Shown piece after piece: positions 1-12,460 of a stretch of DNA of 64,000 nucleotides (its first letter is position 1; the number at the start of each line of letters is the position of its first letter). The notes under the pieces were generated by a model that did no database searches, was not told where the DNA came from, and saw only the letters and a program-made list of their open reading frames with translations. The translations under genes and the position numbers were made by a program. The DNA lies in NCBI GenBank assembly GCA_945910005.1, contig OX246748.1, positions 16,037,368 through 16,101,367 on the forward strand. The letters are read 5' to 3'. Origin of the DNA: Isoperla grammatica (taxonomy: Eukaryota > Arthropoda > Insecta > Plecoptera > Perlodidae).

Positions 1-465
1 AATTTTGCTATCGAGGAATTTTTTTACCCCCGTAAATTCCCAGTTGACATCACCGAAATCACTCATTCGTGAAATAAAAAACACGGTTTAATTCGCTTAC
101 TGATGGTCCGTTTTGCTATTTTAATTTGTTTCGCGATATAAAACCGAATTGAACGCTTTTGATGTCAAACCATGTTTGTGTACACAAGATTAATTTTTAA
201 AGTGTTTTATGGCTTTCGTTTGTGAATGTGTTTAAATGGTAAAGTGTCACGCTATCAATGCGCTTTAAAAGATACTTGGAACTGCGCTCGAACGTGCCAT
301 AAACACCATTGTGATTAGGAACATTCATCAAATGTGAAACCGTTTGAAATATGCTTCAAGTTTTATACTGCTACCTGTTGGGTCTAATTGGAAGCTCGAT
401 GTTCGGTGCGTCTGCACTCGGCAGCCGGCTTACGCCAGTACACATGCACTCGCCGTCACGTGTCT
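1..465. other. Unassigned AT-rich noncoding DNA
   Basis: I see no sustained open frame, splice-bounded exon or recognisable repeat in this stretch. It may be intergenic or deep intronic sequence. Confidence 0.6.
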
Positions 466-830
466 TGTCATACCCTCCGTCTATAGATATAAATGTTGTT
501 ACCAAGATATGTAACTGAATGGAGGTCCGAGGACCTATGCTCGTTCCTCGATGCCCGCTATATTGTACGATTGCCTGTTTTTTTTTTACATTTTAACATG
601 TGTTTTTCAATGTGTTATACATCGCCTGGCGTATGTCATTGATATTGGACATAAAGTAGTGATTTCAGCATTGAAAATAATAATTTATAAATAAACAATA
701 TGGCGACGTTCCAAGAATAATCCATTGTTGAAATCTCAAAAGAGAATCAGTTTTGGTACGTCCAGATAGCAGTGAGTTACGTTACGTATCTTGGTAACAA
801 TATTTATATCTATGCTCCGTCCTACCACAT
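466..830. repeat. Inverted-repeat (foldback) element with about 45-bp arms
   Basis: The left arm (about 466-513) and the right arm (about 770-830) are reverse complements. Both share the core ATAGATATAAAT followed by a near-identical GTTACCAAGATA block. About 260 bp of unrelated DNA separates the arms. The structure fits a degraded MITE or other terminal-inverted-repeat transposon. No coding capacity is seen and no clear target duplication was found, so the exact ends are uncertain. Confidence 0.5.
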
Positions 831-3354
831 TCCACCTGATGACCGTAGTAATTGTGCCTCAAACGGATCTCAAGACACTCAAATTGAGTGTTATAATGCT
901 TAAAAGAGCATCAGATTTTACACTACACGGTTGAATAGTAGATATAGACTAGTCATGTTAGATTTTGATCAAATTATAAACTTAGTTGTTCAAAAATCGG
1001 GGTGACTTGAAAATTGTGTCAGTGTATATTTTTGCTTCCGTTACAATGTCAGGGATATATTTATCGTTTTAAGATAGTGTAAAAATGACTGATAAAATTA
1101 GGTATGCTTTTATGCCCATGATGTGTCTGATTGTATCAAATAAGAAAAAAGAAACTGGAATTGACATAAATGCGAGGAACTCTAAAATGCTGGTGATGTT
1201 AATTATTAAATCAAGGAAGGAAAAAGTATTGAGTAATAAGTTGTTAAAAGTTCAATTTTCTTTATATTCATATCCTGATGGCAAAACTTCAATTGATACG
1301 AATGACCTGAACACGTTTATTGACACACGTCTATTGACACACGTTCGTACGCATAAGTTGAAATTCAAATGCAATTCGCAATTCAGAAGTGTGCAATTGT
1401 ATCGATTAAATAGAGTGTGCATTCAAATTACGATTTAATTTTCACTTTTCATGTAAACAATAACGTAAAAATGCACACTTTTAGTGCAAAATAATCTTTA
1501 TTTCAATCAAATCCTTTGAAAATTGTTAAGAATGGAATTGCCATACAATTTTTCTCAAATTCTCTAAATTTTAAAATATTGTGAAAAACATGCTACAGTT
1601 AAAATGACTACGAATTCCTATTTTTCATAACGGTTAAACTCTAAGAGGATAAGTTTAAGTTTGTCTTAGAACCTCTCTTTGGAAAGGAATAAACGGTGAC
1701 CTAGTATTTCTTTAATGCTATATATATATGTTTTTTAAATCAGGCTTTTGTAATATTTGAATTCACATATTCACTCTTCATTATTTTACATTCAAATGTA
1801 TAATCGGTCGTTGCACCACGAGTTCTTAGGAGGACTCGAATGTTTCACTCTAAGGATTATTCAAGGTCCTTCATCAAAGTCGAGCGCAGTAACGGGAGAG
1901 GTAATTTCCTGTACCCTCGAGAAGGTTCCTCCCTCTTTCGTTCTTTGTGTTAGACTGATTTCGAACGTTTATACCGTCTAAATTAGAGATAAGAGTACGG
2001 AAAGAGCAGATGGGTCTGTCAAGGTCATCTTTCACAGTAGAGCTTCCCATTCTCTTTGTTAATCCGAGTAATTCAGACTTCCACCCCATCCAAGGGGAGG
2101 GAACTATCTTGATGAGGCATTTGGTTGCTCTAAATTGGGCAAAAGATGTAGGTATCCGAGATTGATGAAATTGTAGCATACAAAGGCCTAGACTAAGAAC
2201 GACAGATCTCTTAAACATTCCACATTTTAATTTCAATCTGTTTCACTACTGTTTTATATTTATGTTTTTAACTAAAATACATAAGTTTTATCATCTTATC
2301 TGATTATCTACTAATTATGATTTTTCTGAAGGTCACCTCCTTATCACCGATACACATTTTGATCCGACACACTTAATTTCATAATATACACATATTCCAT
2401 TCCTGTTATAGGGTTGGATCTTATCAATTGCTTGGCATGTAGGAATTGGATAAAGCTTAATCCAGGATTCATCCATCAATCTAATATGTTTAAGACCTGT
2501 TTGTTTTTAATTTTTTTACTCATAGTTCCTTGAGACAAATACATAAACTCATCCTTTTCATACGGGTAGACACTTTGAATTGATTGCCCTTTCGCAAGAA
2601 ACTGTAAGAGAGTAGGAATGAGATTAATATGTCAAGGTCACATTTTTAAGCCACAGTGTCCATCGTGTTACCACCTTGACGCTCCTCAACTAAGCAGAGC
2701 TTTCCAACCCTTTTATAGGGGTAGCATGATCCCGATTGTTTATTTCCAGCCTATTACAGAGAAGGATGTAGGCAAGACGGATGGGGGTAGCCGGTAATTA
2801 ATGGGTTATACAGCAGACAAATCTCTCCCCATTAGACAACCTGCGATATCCGGCAATAAGCAAACCCCCGATAGGGGTGCAATCTGGCGGGTTCGCGAGC
2901 AAGAAGGCACGCCCATTTGTATTACTGCAGTGTTGCTGGTCCAGAGGTGGCGTGTGGACGGGTTCAAAGAGACGCCGCACTTTTCAGGGGGGTAGGGGTG
3001 GGTTGGGCGTTCAAACGTTATCTTCGCCCACTAAATTACTGTCCACCAGTAGGATTCATGTACAGTGTTCGCTGTCCACGACATGGCAACGTTATTTATA
3101 CCGTCAGATGTGGATTGGATTTAATGGCTCAACTATTAGAGTTCATCCATGTTTAACTTGAGTAAATAATAATTGTTAATCAGACTTGCTCCTTATGTCA
3201 CTGTCTTGCTCAAGACAAACTTTAAGATCCACGCAAACAGTATTAAATCAAAAGGAGTTAATCTCATAGAACAGTATAATAGTAAGAAATTATAATGCTG
3301 TCTTTGAAGGAAACTGTTTGATTTGTTTGATTTTGATGTTATGTTGACGTTATT
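831..3354. other. Unassigned noncoding DNA
   Basis: Open frames at 1085-1438 (+, 117 codons), 1874-2236 (-) and 2798-3161 (both strands) show no domain, signal peptide or biased composition that would mark a gene. The 2790-3000 part is more GC-rich than its surroundings and could be an unrecognised old repeat. A short TA run lies near 1720. Confidence 0.5.
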
Positions 3355-3367
3355 TGGGTTCAACGTT

Positions 3368-3421
3368 CCATAATTTTGCAACTTGGCGAATCGAGACAAT
3401 GAGTGGGTGAAATATGAAGAT
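3368..3421 (+). repeat. Short fragment of a dispersed retroposon-like repeat
   Basis: This stretch of about 54 bp matches 50350-50400 almost base for base, including GAGTGGGTGAAATATGAAGA. Only this block is shared, so it is either a truncated copy or a conserved module of the element described at 50333-50740. Confidence 0.5.
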
Positions 3422-4272
3422 GTTTGCCAATGTATCGATAAGTATTGTTGCAAAGTAGGAGAGTCTACACTATTGAATCATCATTTGAACATATCATCAT
3501 TGTAGGCTAACTGAGAATATCTTTGATCCAGATCCAATCAGGCAATTATGCCAATGATAAAATCGACATAACTTATCCCTTTAGTTAAATTCTCTTGTTG
3601 TGAACGTTTCGTATGCGCATTTTGAAGTGTTATTTTGTATTTTTTGTTTCCGGTTCCATTGTATGAAGAAATGAGAATCGCAACTCGTCAGTTTAGTTTC
3701 AATTAAATTTGAATGCTTAGCTTTGTAGGTATATGAATTTCTATTGATCTTTTACTGTTTTATCTATCATTTTTTTTATTATACAATATCATTATAGTTT
3801 CTTTTGTACTCTGGAATCCGTTTAACCTCCGAAGTTGTGAAGCGACTGGCAATCATACTCATACATTGAGTGGGGGTTAGTTGATGACGTCAGTGTGCTC
3901 TCCATCACTTCATTTGTTTAGCAAATACAAACAATAAACAACCACTACTCATTTACTCTCAAACATCGTATCAGTTATGACATAAGAGCCACGTTCAATA
4001 CCTTGGATACAAATTTGCGCCGTTAGCAGATTGTAAAACTTTCTCTTGGAAGCTGAATGAGAGAGTTCTCGCCCCCAAGGGTCTGTCGTGTAGCCACACC
4101 CGAGAGATACAACGTTGTTACAATGACGAACACTTCTCTCTAGAAGTTTTCTCACAGATTCGGAAAACATATTACAGCCAGCTAGTTCTCAAACAATTAT
4201 TATCCTTGTCAAAGTTATAGATGGTGGTTATTGTTGTTGTTTACAACGCATTAACTTCAAAGATTAAACAGC
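3422..4272. other. Unassigned noncoding DNA
   Basis: Nothing recognisable was found. The minus-strand frame at 3949-4170 is short and has no identifiable features. Confidence 0.5.
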
Positions 4273-4836
4273 TTAAAGTCGATCGATGATAACTGCACCG
4301 TTAATATAAATCATTCAAATTGTATGTACTGCAAGTTGAGATTAAGCTTGTGAATATTGTAGAAAAAAATATGCACGTACCGCTATTAGTTTTTTATTTA
4401 TTGAGTGTTGAAATGCGTTGGAATTCCCTATGTTATACATTGTAACTGAACAAAAACCTACACTTTCAATCGTATAACTTTGCGTAGCACCTTCAAAAAG
4501 TAATATATTGTAACAAATTTTCGTCCTAAATGTAGATAACTTCATGACTAACATGAATACGTTTGAAAACGATGGTCGAACGCGATCCGTTTTCGAGATA
4601 TTCGCGTTGGTGTGTCAATTTTACGTCAAATCTACTCAAATTAGAAACTATAAATATACTTTATTAATAAAAAAAAATATAATTTCAAGAAGTTCAGTAT
4701 TAAATGCTACTCACATGTAATAATTCTTGAAATTCATAATATAGAATAAAAAAAAGTATTTTTTCATGTCCATTTAATTTGAATAGTTTAGTTGTTGTAT
4801 TGAATGGGTAGTTCACTTCATCGATCGACTTTAAGC
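4273..4836. repeat. Widely spaced inverted repeat
   Basis: An 18-bp exact inverted match, CTTAAAGTCGATCGATGA at 4273 and its reverse complement ending at 4836, brackets about 530 bp of AT-rich DNA. Inside lies a smaller inverted pair around AATTTCAAGAA (4681-4735). This could be the termini of an old DNA transposon, but similarity outside the 18 bp is weak. Confidence 0.3.
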
Positions 4837-5040
4837 ACTTGTTCGTTACCTCACGCGACAGATAGTTAGCTACCTTTATAACATTCTACTCCGCACTCAA
4901 ACGGCGATCAAAGTTATATGCAACGCTTTGGGACTATGAGTTATGTGTGGGACTATGTCTCTCCTAGGGGAATATTGGTGTAGTTATTTTTGTCACTTTG
5001 TTTTCTTTATGTATCACTTATGATAAATAAAAAAAAAAAT

Positions 5041-5455
5041 AGCCAACGGTTTATCCGCGGTCGCTTAGCCAGTTCCCATATACGAACACCGAAGTTCAGC
5101 AACCTCGGGCTAGGTCAGGAGGTGGATGGGTGACCGCTCTCCTCCGAAGCATTAGTTACCGTTGGTTAGAGCAGATTGGAGGGTTCGAAAGCTTGTGTAA
5201 CAGCTTTGTTCTTCTCGTCAACTGCTCGGCAGTCCAGGTTAGTGGAGGAACCTATATGACTGGTCAAAGTTACACCGTCGTTTCGGATGGGACGTAAAGC
5301 CGATTCCCTTGGTACTTTCGACAGGAGTAGGCTACGTGCCGGTACCAGGCTTCCCCTCCTCCCTTTCTCATTATCATTCATCAATCATCACTCATCAGGC
5401 TAAAGAGGGCATTGTGCCCTATACTGGCCTTGATTACAATAAATAAATTAATAAA
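5041..5455 (+). mobile_element. 5S rRNA-headed SINE (copy A)
   Basis: The first 125 bp or so resemble metazoan 5S rRNA. Complementary helix-I strands GCCAACGGT and ACCGTTGGT lie at the two ends, and between them are the internal-promoter segments CGGGCTAGGTCAG and GGATGGGTGACCGC. A body of about 290 bp follows that is shared with copies at 32583 and 27785, ending in an ATAAATAAATT tail. The 5S part could act as a type 1 RNA polymerase III promoter. An A-rich stretch precedes the head. The minus-strand frame across 5166-5384 is an artefact of the SINE body. I infer a SINE3-like element mobilised by an unidentified LINE. Confidence 0.8.
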
Positions 5456-5542
5456 TCAGATATGTCAAACGACTTATACATTTTTTTATCTTCGTTTTTT
5501 ACAATCATCAGTACAGTTGATTGTTGACAACTATTAATAAAA

Positions 5543-5775
5543 CCGATAGAGGTAGCTCAGCGATAAGACGCGAGATTATAACTCTGGAGGTATAGTCATT
5601 TCGATTTTGGCCACCGGCAATCCTGACTGAGCTCTTTATGATCTTTTCCTCAGTCGTAATAGGCGAATGCTGGGACTGAGTCATACTATCAGCCCTCGGA
5701 CATTCCTTCCCAACATCCAAACACTCCAATATACCTAGGAAGAGGGTGCACATCAGGTAAAGCTGGTTCGAATGC
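5543..5775 (+). mobile_element. tRNA-derived SINE, family 1 (copy A)
   Basis: The head carries a box-A-like GGTAGCTCAGCG, followed by a diverged box B. The roughly 150-bp body contains CCTCAGTCGTAA, GGCGAATGCTGGGA and CAGCCCTCGGACATTCC, all shared with the copy at 33022. The box B region is damaged here and carries a small insertion, so this copy is probably not transcribed. It starts about 90 bp after the 5S-headed SINE, the same order as at 32.6-33.3 kb. Confidence 0.75.
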
Positions 5776-6223
5776 CATTCAATGTTTAAGCTACGTTATA
5801 ACAAAACCGTTTACATTTTGAGATTGTGTAATAATTGCTTTATTCAAACTAATTGTCTTACTGAAATCTTCTAATTGTTAAAATGTCGTAGAATCCTATC
5901 CTATAATGTTGTCGAAATAGCTTTTAAAGTAAATAACCAGCAAGCGAGCACTTAAGTAATAAACGGCAGAAAGCTTATACTAAGTAAACGTCAACCAGGC
6001 ATTAGGAATGTAAATGTAATCCCGACAATCATAAAGTCATAACGAAAGGCTGTTCTTAAAAGGTTTCTTCAGACATTATAAAAAATAAAAATACTAAAGT
6101 CGAGCTTTTACAAATATCTTTATCATTCTTTTCATTCTTTTTTAAATAAAGCATGTTTAATACCACCAATGTTATTGGGAATGGAATAGTGCCCCAAAAC
6201 AACACAAAAATAGAATATAGTAT
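5776..6223. other. Unassigned noncoding DNA
   Basis: AT-rich sequence with no recognisable gene or repeat. Confidence 0.5.
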
Positions 6224-6400
6224 AGTATAGTAGTAGTAGGTAGTAGTTTGTTTTGTTTTTGTTGTAATTGTTATGTATGATTTCATAATTATTAATTGTT
6301 TGCATAGCCTAGTTTTATTTAAGGTCTTCCTCTGTAAATCAGTTTTTATAACTGAATAGGATAGACATAAAATAAAAAATAAATAAATAGTGGCATAGTT
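6224..6400 (+). mobile_element. Non-LTR retroposon 3' tail (copy A)
   Basis: The segment from a T/G-rich stretch through TTGTTTGCATAGCCTAGTTT and AACTGAATAGGAT, ending in AAATAAATAAAT, is closely matched at 37322-37470. Shared 3' ends with a short A-rich repeat tail are typical of 5'-truncated LINE or LINE-mobilised copies. No reverse transcriptase sequence is present. The minus-strand frame across it is not a gene. Confidence 0.6.
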
Positions 6401-8069
6401 AGAATAGTACACAATAGGTATACTTCAAACAATAAAAAAAACCAGAGCAGCCTAGGTTGATGTTTTCCATCATAGAAATGTGAATAATACTAAAACTTAA
6501 ATTTATTTAAAGAGGCGCCAGTGTTGAATTTCAATCTGTGGGCTTTTTAAATTCTTAGGTACAAATTAATTTGAATTCTACTCATATATATTTTGCAACG
6601 TGACAAAGAATAACATAGCGTAAAAGATATTCTGTAAACAAACCAGGTTGATGAGCTTGCATGTATTTTGAACACATAATTAACCTAACACTATGTGTAG
6701 TAGAAATTCTGGGCATACTGGTACGGGCACTCATAGAACAATACTGGATTAGGTGTAAAGAAGCTCCAGGCAGTTTAATTACGGGATAATTGTTTTGTTT
6801 CTGTGCGGATAAACAAACTTTGATGCTACGAATATCGATAGGACATGATTGGTTGATAACCTTTGTTCGTCTGCACTCCACACTGCCAGAAGTTTAGGCA
6901 CACCAGTTTGCCGGATCACATTTTGGCATAACAACTAAAAAAAGTATTAATTTTAGTAACATTATAAACTGTCTTGCCTGTCGTACGGTGATGTATTTTA
7001 AAAGGAAATTTTCAATACATTTCTAATTTTCCCGCGAGGTAATAATTTCATAATTTTTGATGGGATCAATTTGAAAGACCTTCCTTCGAACAATTAATTA
7101 ACACTGTCATTATCGGAACACTTTTTTAATAGAAAGTTTCTAATACCTCGTCATCTTATCCTCATCTTAGCTGTCAATCACTTCACAGACATCAACACTA
7201 CCTCCCCTCCCCCCCACTCTTCCCCGACCCACCCCCTCTCCTTCCACCTTATTTTCTCTCTCAATAATCTAATCTCCTGAGATGGAAGACCTTCCCTTTA
7301 TTGTACGGTGGCGCGGAAGGGTTGGAGGGGAAGGGGGGGGCAGGGGGGTGGGGATATAACCGAGTTTATTGCTGGAGACGAGATTGTGGGAGAAATCGGA
7401 TTCCTTTGCGAATAACGCGTCGATAAAGTAGAGTTCTTTACAAAACGATAAATTTACCGCATCGCGATCTTGTTATCGTTTTGTCTTTTGGGGGAGTTTC
7501 ATTTGTTCAGCGAGTCATAAATTTAATGGTGTTTGCAGTTAATAGGCTTTCCGCGCAAAGTTTGCCACGGCGATGATATAGTCATCTGGAGTGTCTTCAA
7601 TTACGGGAATCAATAGATAAATATGCGGAGGGGCGCAAGTTAATGAATTTAGAGGCTAGCCGTTGTTATAGACCCCTAACCATTGACCTTGGTGGGATTA
7701 AATGTGATTCATTCCGCTGGCAGGGTACATTTTGAAGCTCATAAATACATTTTCACTTAATTTAGATACTGAGCCACAATCTAAATATTCTATACAATTT
7801 TACTCGGGTCTTTGCAAGTCACTATACATGGAAGTATGAACATAATTATAAAAGCAATTATGACTGGAGTTGATGTTACGGATTCATTAAATAAGCATTA
7901 ATTTTGTATTCGTCCTTATGTTTAGTAAACTAAATATTCTAAACAATTGAATGAATACAATACCAGAATCTTTGAGTTTTCGTCCATACTCAAAGTTAGA
8001 ATCAGTTAGTTTTATTAGCATCTTATCAATTTTCATATCGAATAGACCATTTTAAAAATTGATCTAGCA
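6401..8069. other. Unassigned noncoding DNA with a polypyrimidine/G-rich patch
   Basis: No gene is visible. Around 7200-7250 lies a C/T-rich tract, and around 7310-7350 a G-run-rich tract with several runs of four or more G, a potential G-quadruplex. Copy number and function are unknown. Confidence 0.5.
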
Positions 8070-8223
8070 CCCTCAGATAGAATCTGTCACCGTCTTCTAA
8101 ATCTACAATGACAACAATGCACAACAATGAAAAATTAACAGTTGAAAACTAGCTTGTATTGTTGTGCATTGTTCTCATTTAAGATTTAGAAGACCGTGAT
8201 AAACTCTATATAAGGCCTAAGGG
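8070..8223. mobile_element. Short foldback element (hairpin family, copy 1)
   Basis: The arms pair along CACCGTCTTCTAAATCTACA and its complement near 8180-8205. The outer ends ACCCTCAG and CTAAGGGT also pair. The inner part contains AACAATGCACAACAATG and its inverse. Related copies lie at 54235-54380 and 57890-58045. It has no coding capacity. I infer a MITE; its superfamily is unknown. Confidence 0.65.
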
Positions 8224-8385
8224 TCCTAAATACATTTTGGAAATGGTTTAGTGTGTTGATCCAGTGTCTTCACTCGTCTATGCATCATTTACATAATGTA
8301 TGTCAATCCTACTCAGTTGTAGAACGTGCTGTAACAAAGGTTTTAATATACCATATTGTTGTTGGATAGTTTTGGAAGTTCTTTA

Positions 8386-8557
8386 AAGCCCCAATCACAA
8401 TGTCGGTATCGGGATTGCAATCACAATCCGGATATCGTAAGCAAGTTAATTTTCATGGTTTTTATGGCACTGTTCACAATGAAACGTTAAAAAATGTACG
8501 ATTGCAATCCCGATCCCGATTACAATCACGATGCCGACAATTGTTGTAGGAGTGCAT
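8386..8557. mobile_element. Short foldback element of CGGGATTGCAATC type
   Basis: Arms at about 8390-8445 and 8498-8550 are inverted copies built from runs such as ATCGGGATTGCAATCACAA and its complement. The loop is about 50 bp. No target duplication was clear. It fits a MITE with long arms. Confidence 0.6.
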
Positions 8558-10979
8558 CACGAATCTGTACGTCACCCCTAAAACTTTAGTTTCAAGTCAG
8601 GTTTCCCGTTTTTCATGGCACGCTGACAGGAATGACCACGCTAGATGTGTCAGCGAGTCATTGTATGTCAACTCAACGCACACACAAACCTGATGGCCAA
8701 TCTTTTCAATCCCCACACAAGTAGTTGTCTCATTGTTCTCGGAGGTATTGTGTCTCCTCCACCCTTTCATTGGCGTTAGATTCTTTCGCCGTCCCAATGT
8801 ACAAGATAACTCGCTCTTTCAGAGACTCAAAAGACTGTTCTCTGTCATTTTGAAAAGATGGATGCTCTTACTAATGGTTGGCTTTTCTTTTATTGCAGGT
8901 ATGTTGACTTGGGAATCCTTTTCTATACATGCGATGAGAAAAGTCACGGCCTGGTGTAAGTACGAAGATTAATGTTGAATTAGATATTCACAATGTTTTA
9001 CCATTAACGTGTCTCGAAGCAAAGTACCATGAAGAATACCAAATCGTTATTTCTCCTTGTGTTTAACGGGATTCAAATATGTTAGTTTCCTTTGGGGTTC
9101 CTCATATCTCAAACTCAATATTGCCAGTACCAAACACTGGCACGATATCTCTGGCGTTTAATTAAAGTTACTTTAATGCTTTAATTAAAAAAACTTTATC
9201 AGCATTGCACATAATAAAGTTCCATTCAGGTATTTAACTGTGCCGTGATATATTCGTAATAGTTTCATTTAAGATGTCAGCTTGATGTTGATATATATCG
9301 TGAACTGTCCTTTTATTACTTCCCCCAATTTCTACCCTTCGTTACATACGTAATTGCCTAGTTGATACGCAGTTGTTAATTATAGCAAACTTTCTGCAAA
9401 ACAGTGATGAACAATTTAGGGAAATGTGGATATTAAACATTTACGAACACTTCTATATACTGATTACACTGTCATTTCCTGACCGATGCCATATTACATA
9501 TATTAGTCCAAGAGAGTTTGTCATAAATAATCCAACCAGGAAAAACCTTCTTTAGATTAGAATTCACCAAACTTTTTAATCGGCCGATTTACAAATCTCG
9601 GATTGGTTAGCATGGTTTCAACAAACGTTATATACAAAATGCGTGGTGTGTCTTCTACTGGGCGCCATTTTTGATCTCCGATTGATAAAAAGTCGCCGGA
9701 CTTAAGTTTGATGAAACTGGTCCTGAGTTCTTATTAACTGATACATAATTATCAAAATATAAAAAAAAACATGCTCTGCATTGATTTTTGTTTTACGTTT
9801 TTTTTTTATTAAAGATGGTCGCCATACACCCCACTGACTGACGATGAAAAGAAACCTCTCCGAGATACCGAGTTTGCAATTAGTAAACTTGGTCAAGTGC
9901 TTTTAATTTATTTTCGACATCATACAAACATCGTTAGAAAAACTGAACTCCCTTCATCTGGCACCGATAAAAGGAACGGACGCACTTTTTTTAAATGGAA
10001 GTCTCTCACAGGTTCCGCATCCGAAAAACATGACGTTCAACCCCACCATTCAAACCTTGATGCGACACAAGCGCCACACCATTAGAGCGGACGCCCACGG
10101 AACTTCTTCTGATCAAAAACCCGCGCGAGCTTTCAACAAAATTGAATCACATTCAATTATGTTTTTAATTAATTAAATCAAAGGGGAATATCGTGAACGC
10201 GCGGCGTAGCTCGTGTAGCAAGGTAAGTGTTTTCTTCACCCACTTTGTACTCGTCAAGGGTTATCGATGGGGTGAGTTTCATTTGCTCGTCGCATCGCTC
10301 CTTGATTAGCACGGAGTGATGTCTGATGCGCTCTGCATCCTGAACGCGCCCGGCTACCCTTGATAGATGACCTTCACAGGTCTTAGTACGACCCTTGATA
10401 GATAACCTTGAAAGATCGACGCCGCTCGTGATCTCAGTACGCAGACTTGAATGCGAACTAGTCGAGTCTCTTGCAATCAATTCGAATCAAGAGTTTCGTG
10501 CATTAGAAGCCAAACAGATCGCTGTTTAAATTATTTACAGCAATTTATTTAAATTATAAGCAATACATACATTCTGTATAAAATTCCCTGTTGTTACTCT
10601 CAACATTTCAACATAAAACAGAAACATAATGTTTAGACATGAATAAATCAGATATGTATACAACATCAGATATGTCTTCGGGACAATTTGTGGATTGTTT
10701 TTATTCTAGTCTCAGCTTGAGAAATGCAAGGATGTGTATATTGCACAAAAGAAACTCATTCTTGCCACTTCTTTGGCATTATTTGATCGAGTTCACTTTG
10801 GTTCGTGATCTGAATCGATCTTAAACATTTTATACGATGCAATCACGTCCTTCTATTCTTAACTGAGACGCAGCCATCACCGCGGCTCATCCACACACAT
10901 CGCTATCAACAGACGAAGAATAACATCCAGTTTATGTGTTCGCATTTCGTTCTCCGTTTTATGTTGGCAATCATTCGGT
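8558..10979. other. Unassigned noncoding DNA
   Basis: Small frames at 8733-8972 (+), 9373-9555 (+), 9897-10085 (+) and 10178-10480 (-) were examined. None has a recognisable domain. The 10180-10500 part is GC-richer and contains a short internal duplication around ACCCTTGATAGAT. Nothing else is identified. Confidence 0.5.
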
Positions 10980-11405
10980 CGGTGTGACGTAAAACCTGCG
11001 TAGTTCGAGGCGCCGCCGCCGGCATGGCCCAGCGCTGAGAGCGGTGTGACGTAGAGCCTGCGTAGTTCGAGGCGCCGCCGCCGGCATGGCCCAGCGCTGA
11101 GAGCGGTGTGATGTAGAACCTGCGTAGTTCGAGGCGCCGCCGCTGGCATGGCCCAGCGCTGAGAGCGGTGTGACGTAGAGCCTGCGTAGTTCGAGGCGCC
11201 GCCGCCGGCATGGCCCAGCGCTGAGAGCGGTGTGATGTATAACCTGCGTAGTTCGAGGCGCCGCCGCTGGTATGGCCCAGCGCTGAGAGCGGTGTGACGT
11301 AGAGCCTGCCTAGTTCGAGGCGCCGCCGCTGGCATGGCTCAGCGCTGAGATCGGTGTGACGCGTAGTTCGAGGCGCCGCCGGTGGCATGTCTTAGAGCTG
11401 AGAGC
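10980..11405. repeat. 62-bp GC-rich minisatellite, about 7 units
   Basis: Units start near 10980, 11042, 11104, 11166, 11228, 11290 and 11352, and each contains GTTCGAGGCGCCGCCG and GGCCCAGCGCTGAGAG. Units 2 and 4, and units 3 and 5, share diagnostic variants (GACGTAGAGCC with GCCGGC, against GATGTA with GCTGG). This indicates a 124-bp dimeric higher-order unit. Because 62 is not a multiple of 3, the two minus-strand frames of 152 and 160 codons cycle through all frames and are repeat artefacts. Confidence 0.95.
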
Positions 11406-12151
11406 AGTTCTTTCAATACATTGGCAGGTGCAATGCATTCAATGCTCATTTCAGACTCGCCCGGAGGGCAAAAAGGTCACGGTCACAAGTTAGGAATAAT
11501 ATATTTTTAAGCTTTTTTACCTTAATTCAATCTTATATCCATCAATTCCTCGACGCCTAGGATAAAAATATATCCAGGGATATTCAATCTTACTTGTTAT
11601 GGCTTATGTTTATATGAAAGAAATTTAACATTGTGGTCAGATACAACTTTGCAGTAGTAAAGTGAATAATAGTTAGCAAAAACAACAGTTTACACATTCT
11701 CTACATTCCGTGGGCTATTTGTGGCAGTGCTTACCTTCAGTTTCTCGGTTTAAATCAGTGTACGATATCTTCCATAAGGAATACTGGTTGGTGCTACTTG
11801 CTAGCCCAAGCGCAAATATTGCAATGTGTTATATGGTAACCGTCTCCTGACTAAGATTTGTTAACGTCATGTTTTCCTCCATTTGAAACTCTAAATACAT
11901 TGTGATTGTGAGAATCTCGTTTCTTGCCGAACCTACCTTGTATTGTTGTAATGTCTGCTCTAGGCCTCATTCAAACATCATATATTTGCTTGTTTTACGT
12001 CCCAGTGGCGTCCCTGTGATGCCCCAGTGGCAGACTGTCGTAGTGACGAAGACTGTATCGCAATGAATGAGATTACCAACATGGACAGCAGCACAAGTCG
12101 ACCAACCAATACACACATGTTAACCTAGTCTTCAACACTCACGATTTCTTT
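11406..12151. other. Unassigned noncoding DNA
   Basis: No open frame or known repeat was recognised. Confidence 0.5.
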
Positions 12152-12460
12152 AAATTGAAGCAAATTAAAATCAAATTATGTCATCTTGTAGAGAATTTAG
12201 TGCTCTTTCTTATATATGTTTCTTTGTTCAAATCAATATTTCCGTTTTTCAGATGTTCTTAATTACCTTTTGTGATGATACATTGCTGGACATCTTTTAC
12301 AATTAATTAAGAACATTTGCAAAACATAAATATTTATTGAAATAACAAAAAACGTACATAAGAAAGGACATTAAATGCTGTATAAGATGAAATATTTTGA
12401 TTTTCTTATGGGACAATTATTATAAACCAATTTTAACAAGTGGCAATGATTATTATTATA
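12152..12460. mobile_element. Foldback element, TGTCATCTTGTAGA family (copy 1)
   Basis: The left half carries ATGTCATCTTGTAGAGAATT, a CTCTTTCTTATATATG block and TTTTTCAGATGTTCTTAATT. The right half carries the inverted equivalents in degraded form. Copies recur at 13050, 17660, 18150 and 44165. It encodes nothing. Very long terminal inverted repeats suggest a MITE or foldback transposon. Confidence 0.65.

Noticed and set aside
5041..5168. Functional 5S rRNA gene
   Set aside because: Too diverged in the 5' half, followed by a SINE body instead of a T-run terminator, and the same body recurs at other loci.
10178..10480. Minus-strand frame of 100 codons in a GC-richer patch, with plausible amino acid composition
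   Set aside because: It includes an internal short duplication and has no identifiable motif. Only a homology search could rescue it.
10877..11388. Minus-strand frames of 152 and 160 codons with a repeated peptide
   Set aside because: They read the 62-bp minisatellite, whose period shifts frame each unit. Both frames stay open for compositional reasons.
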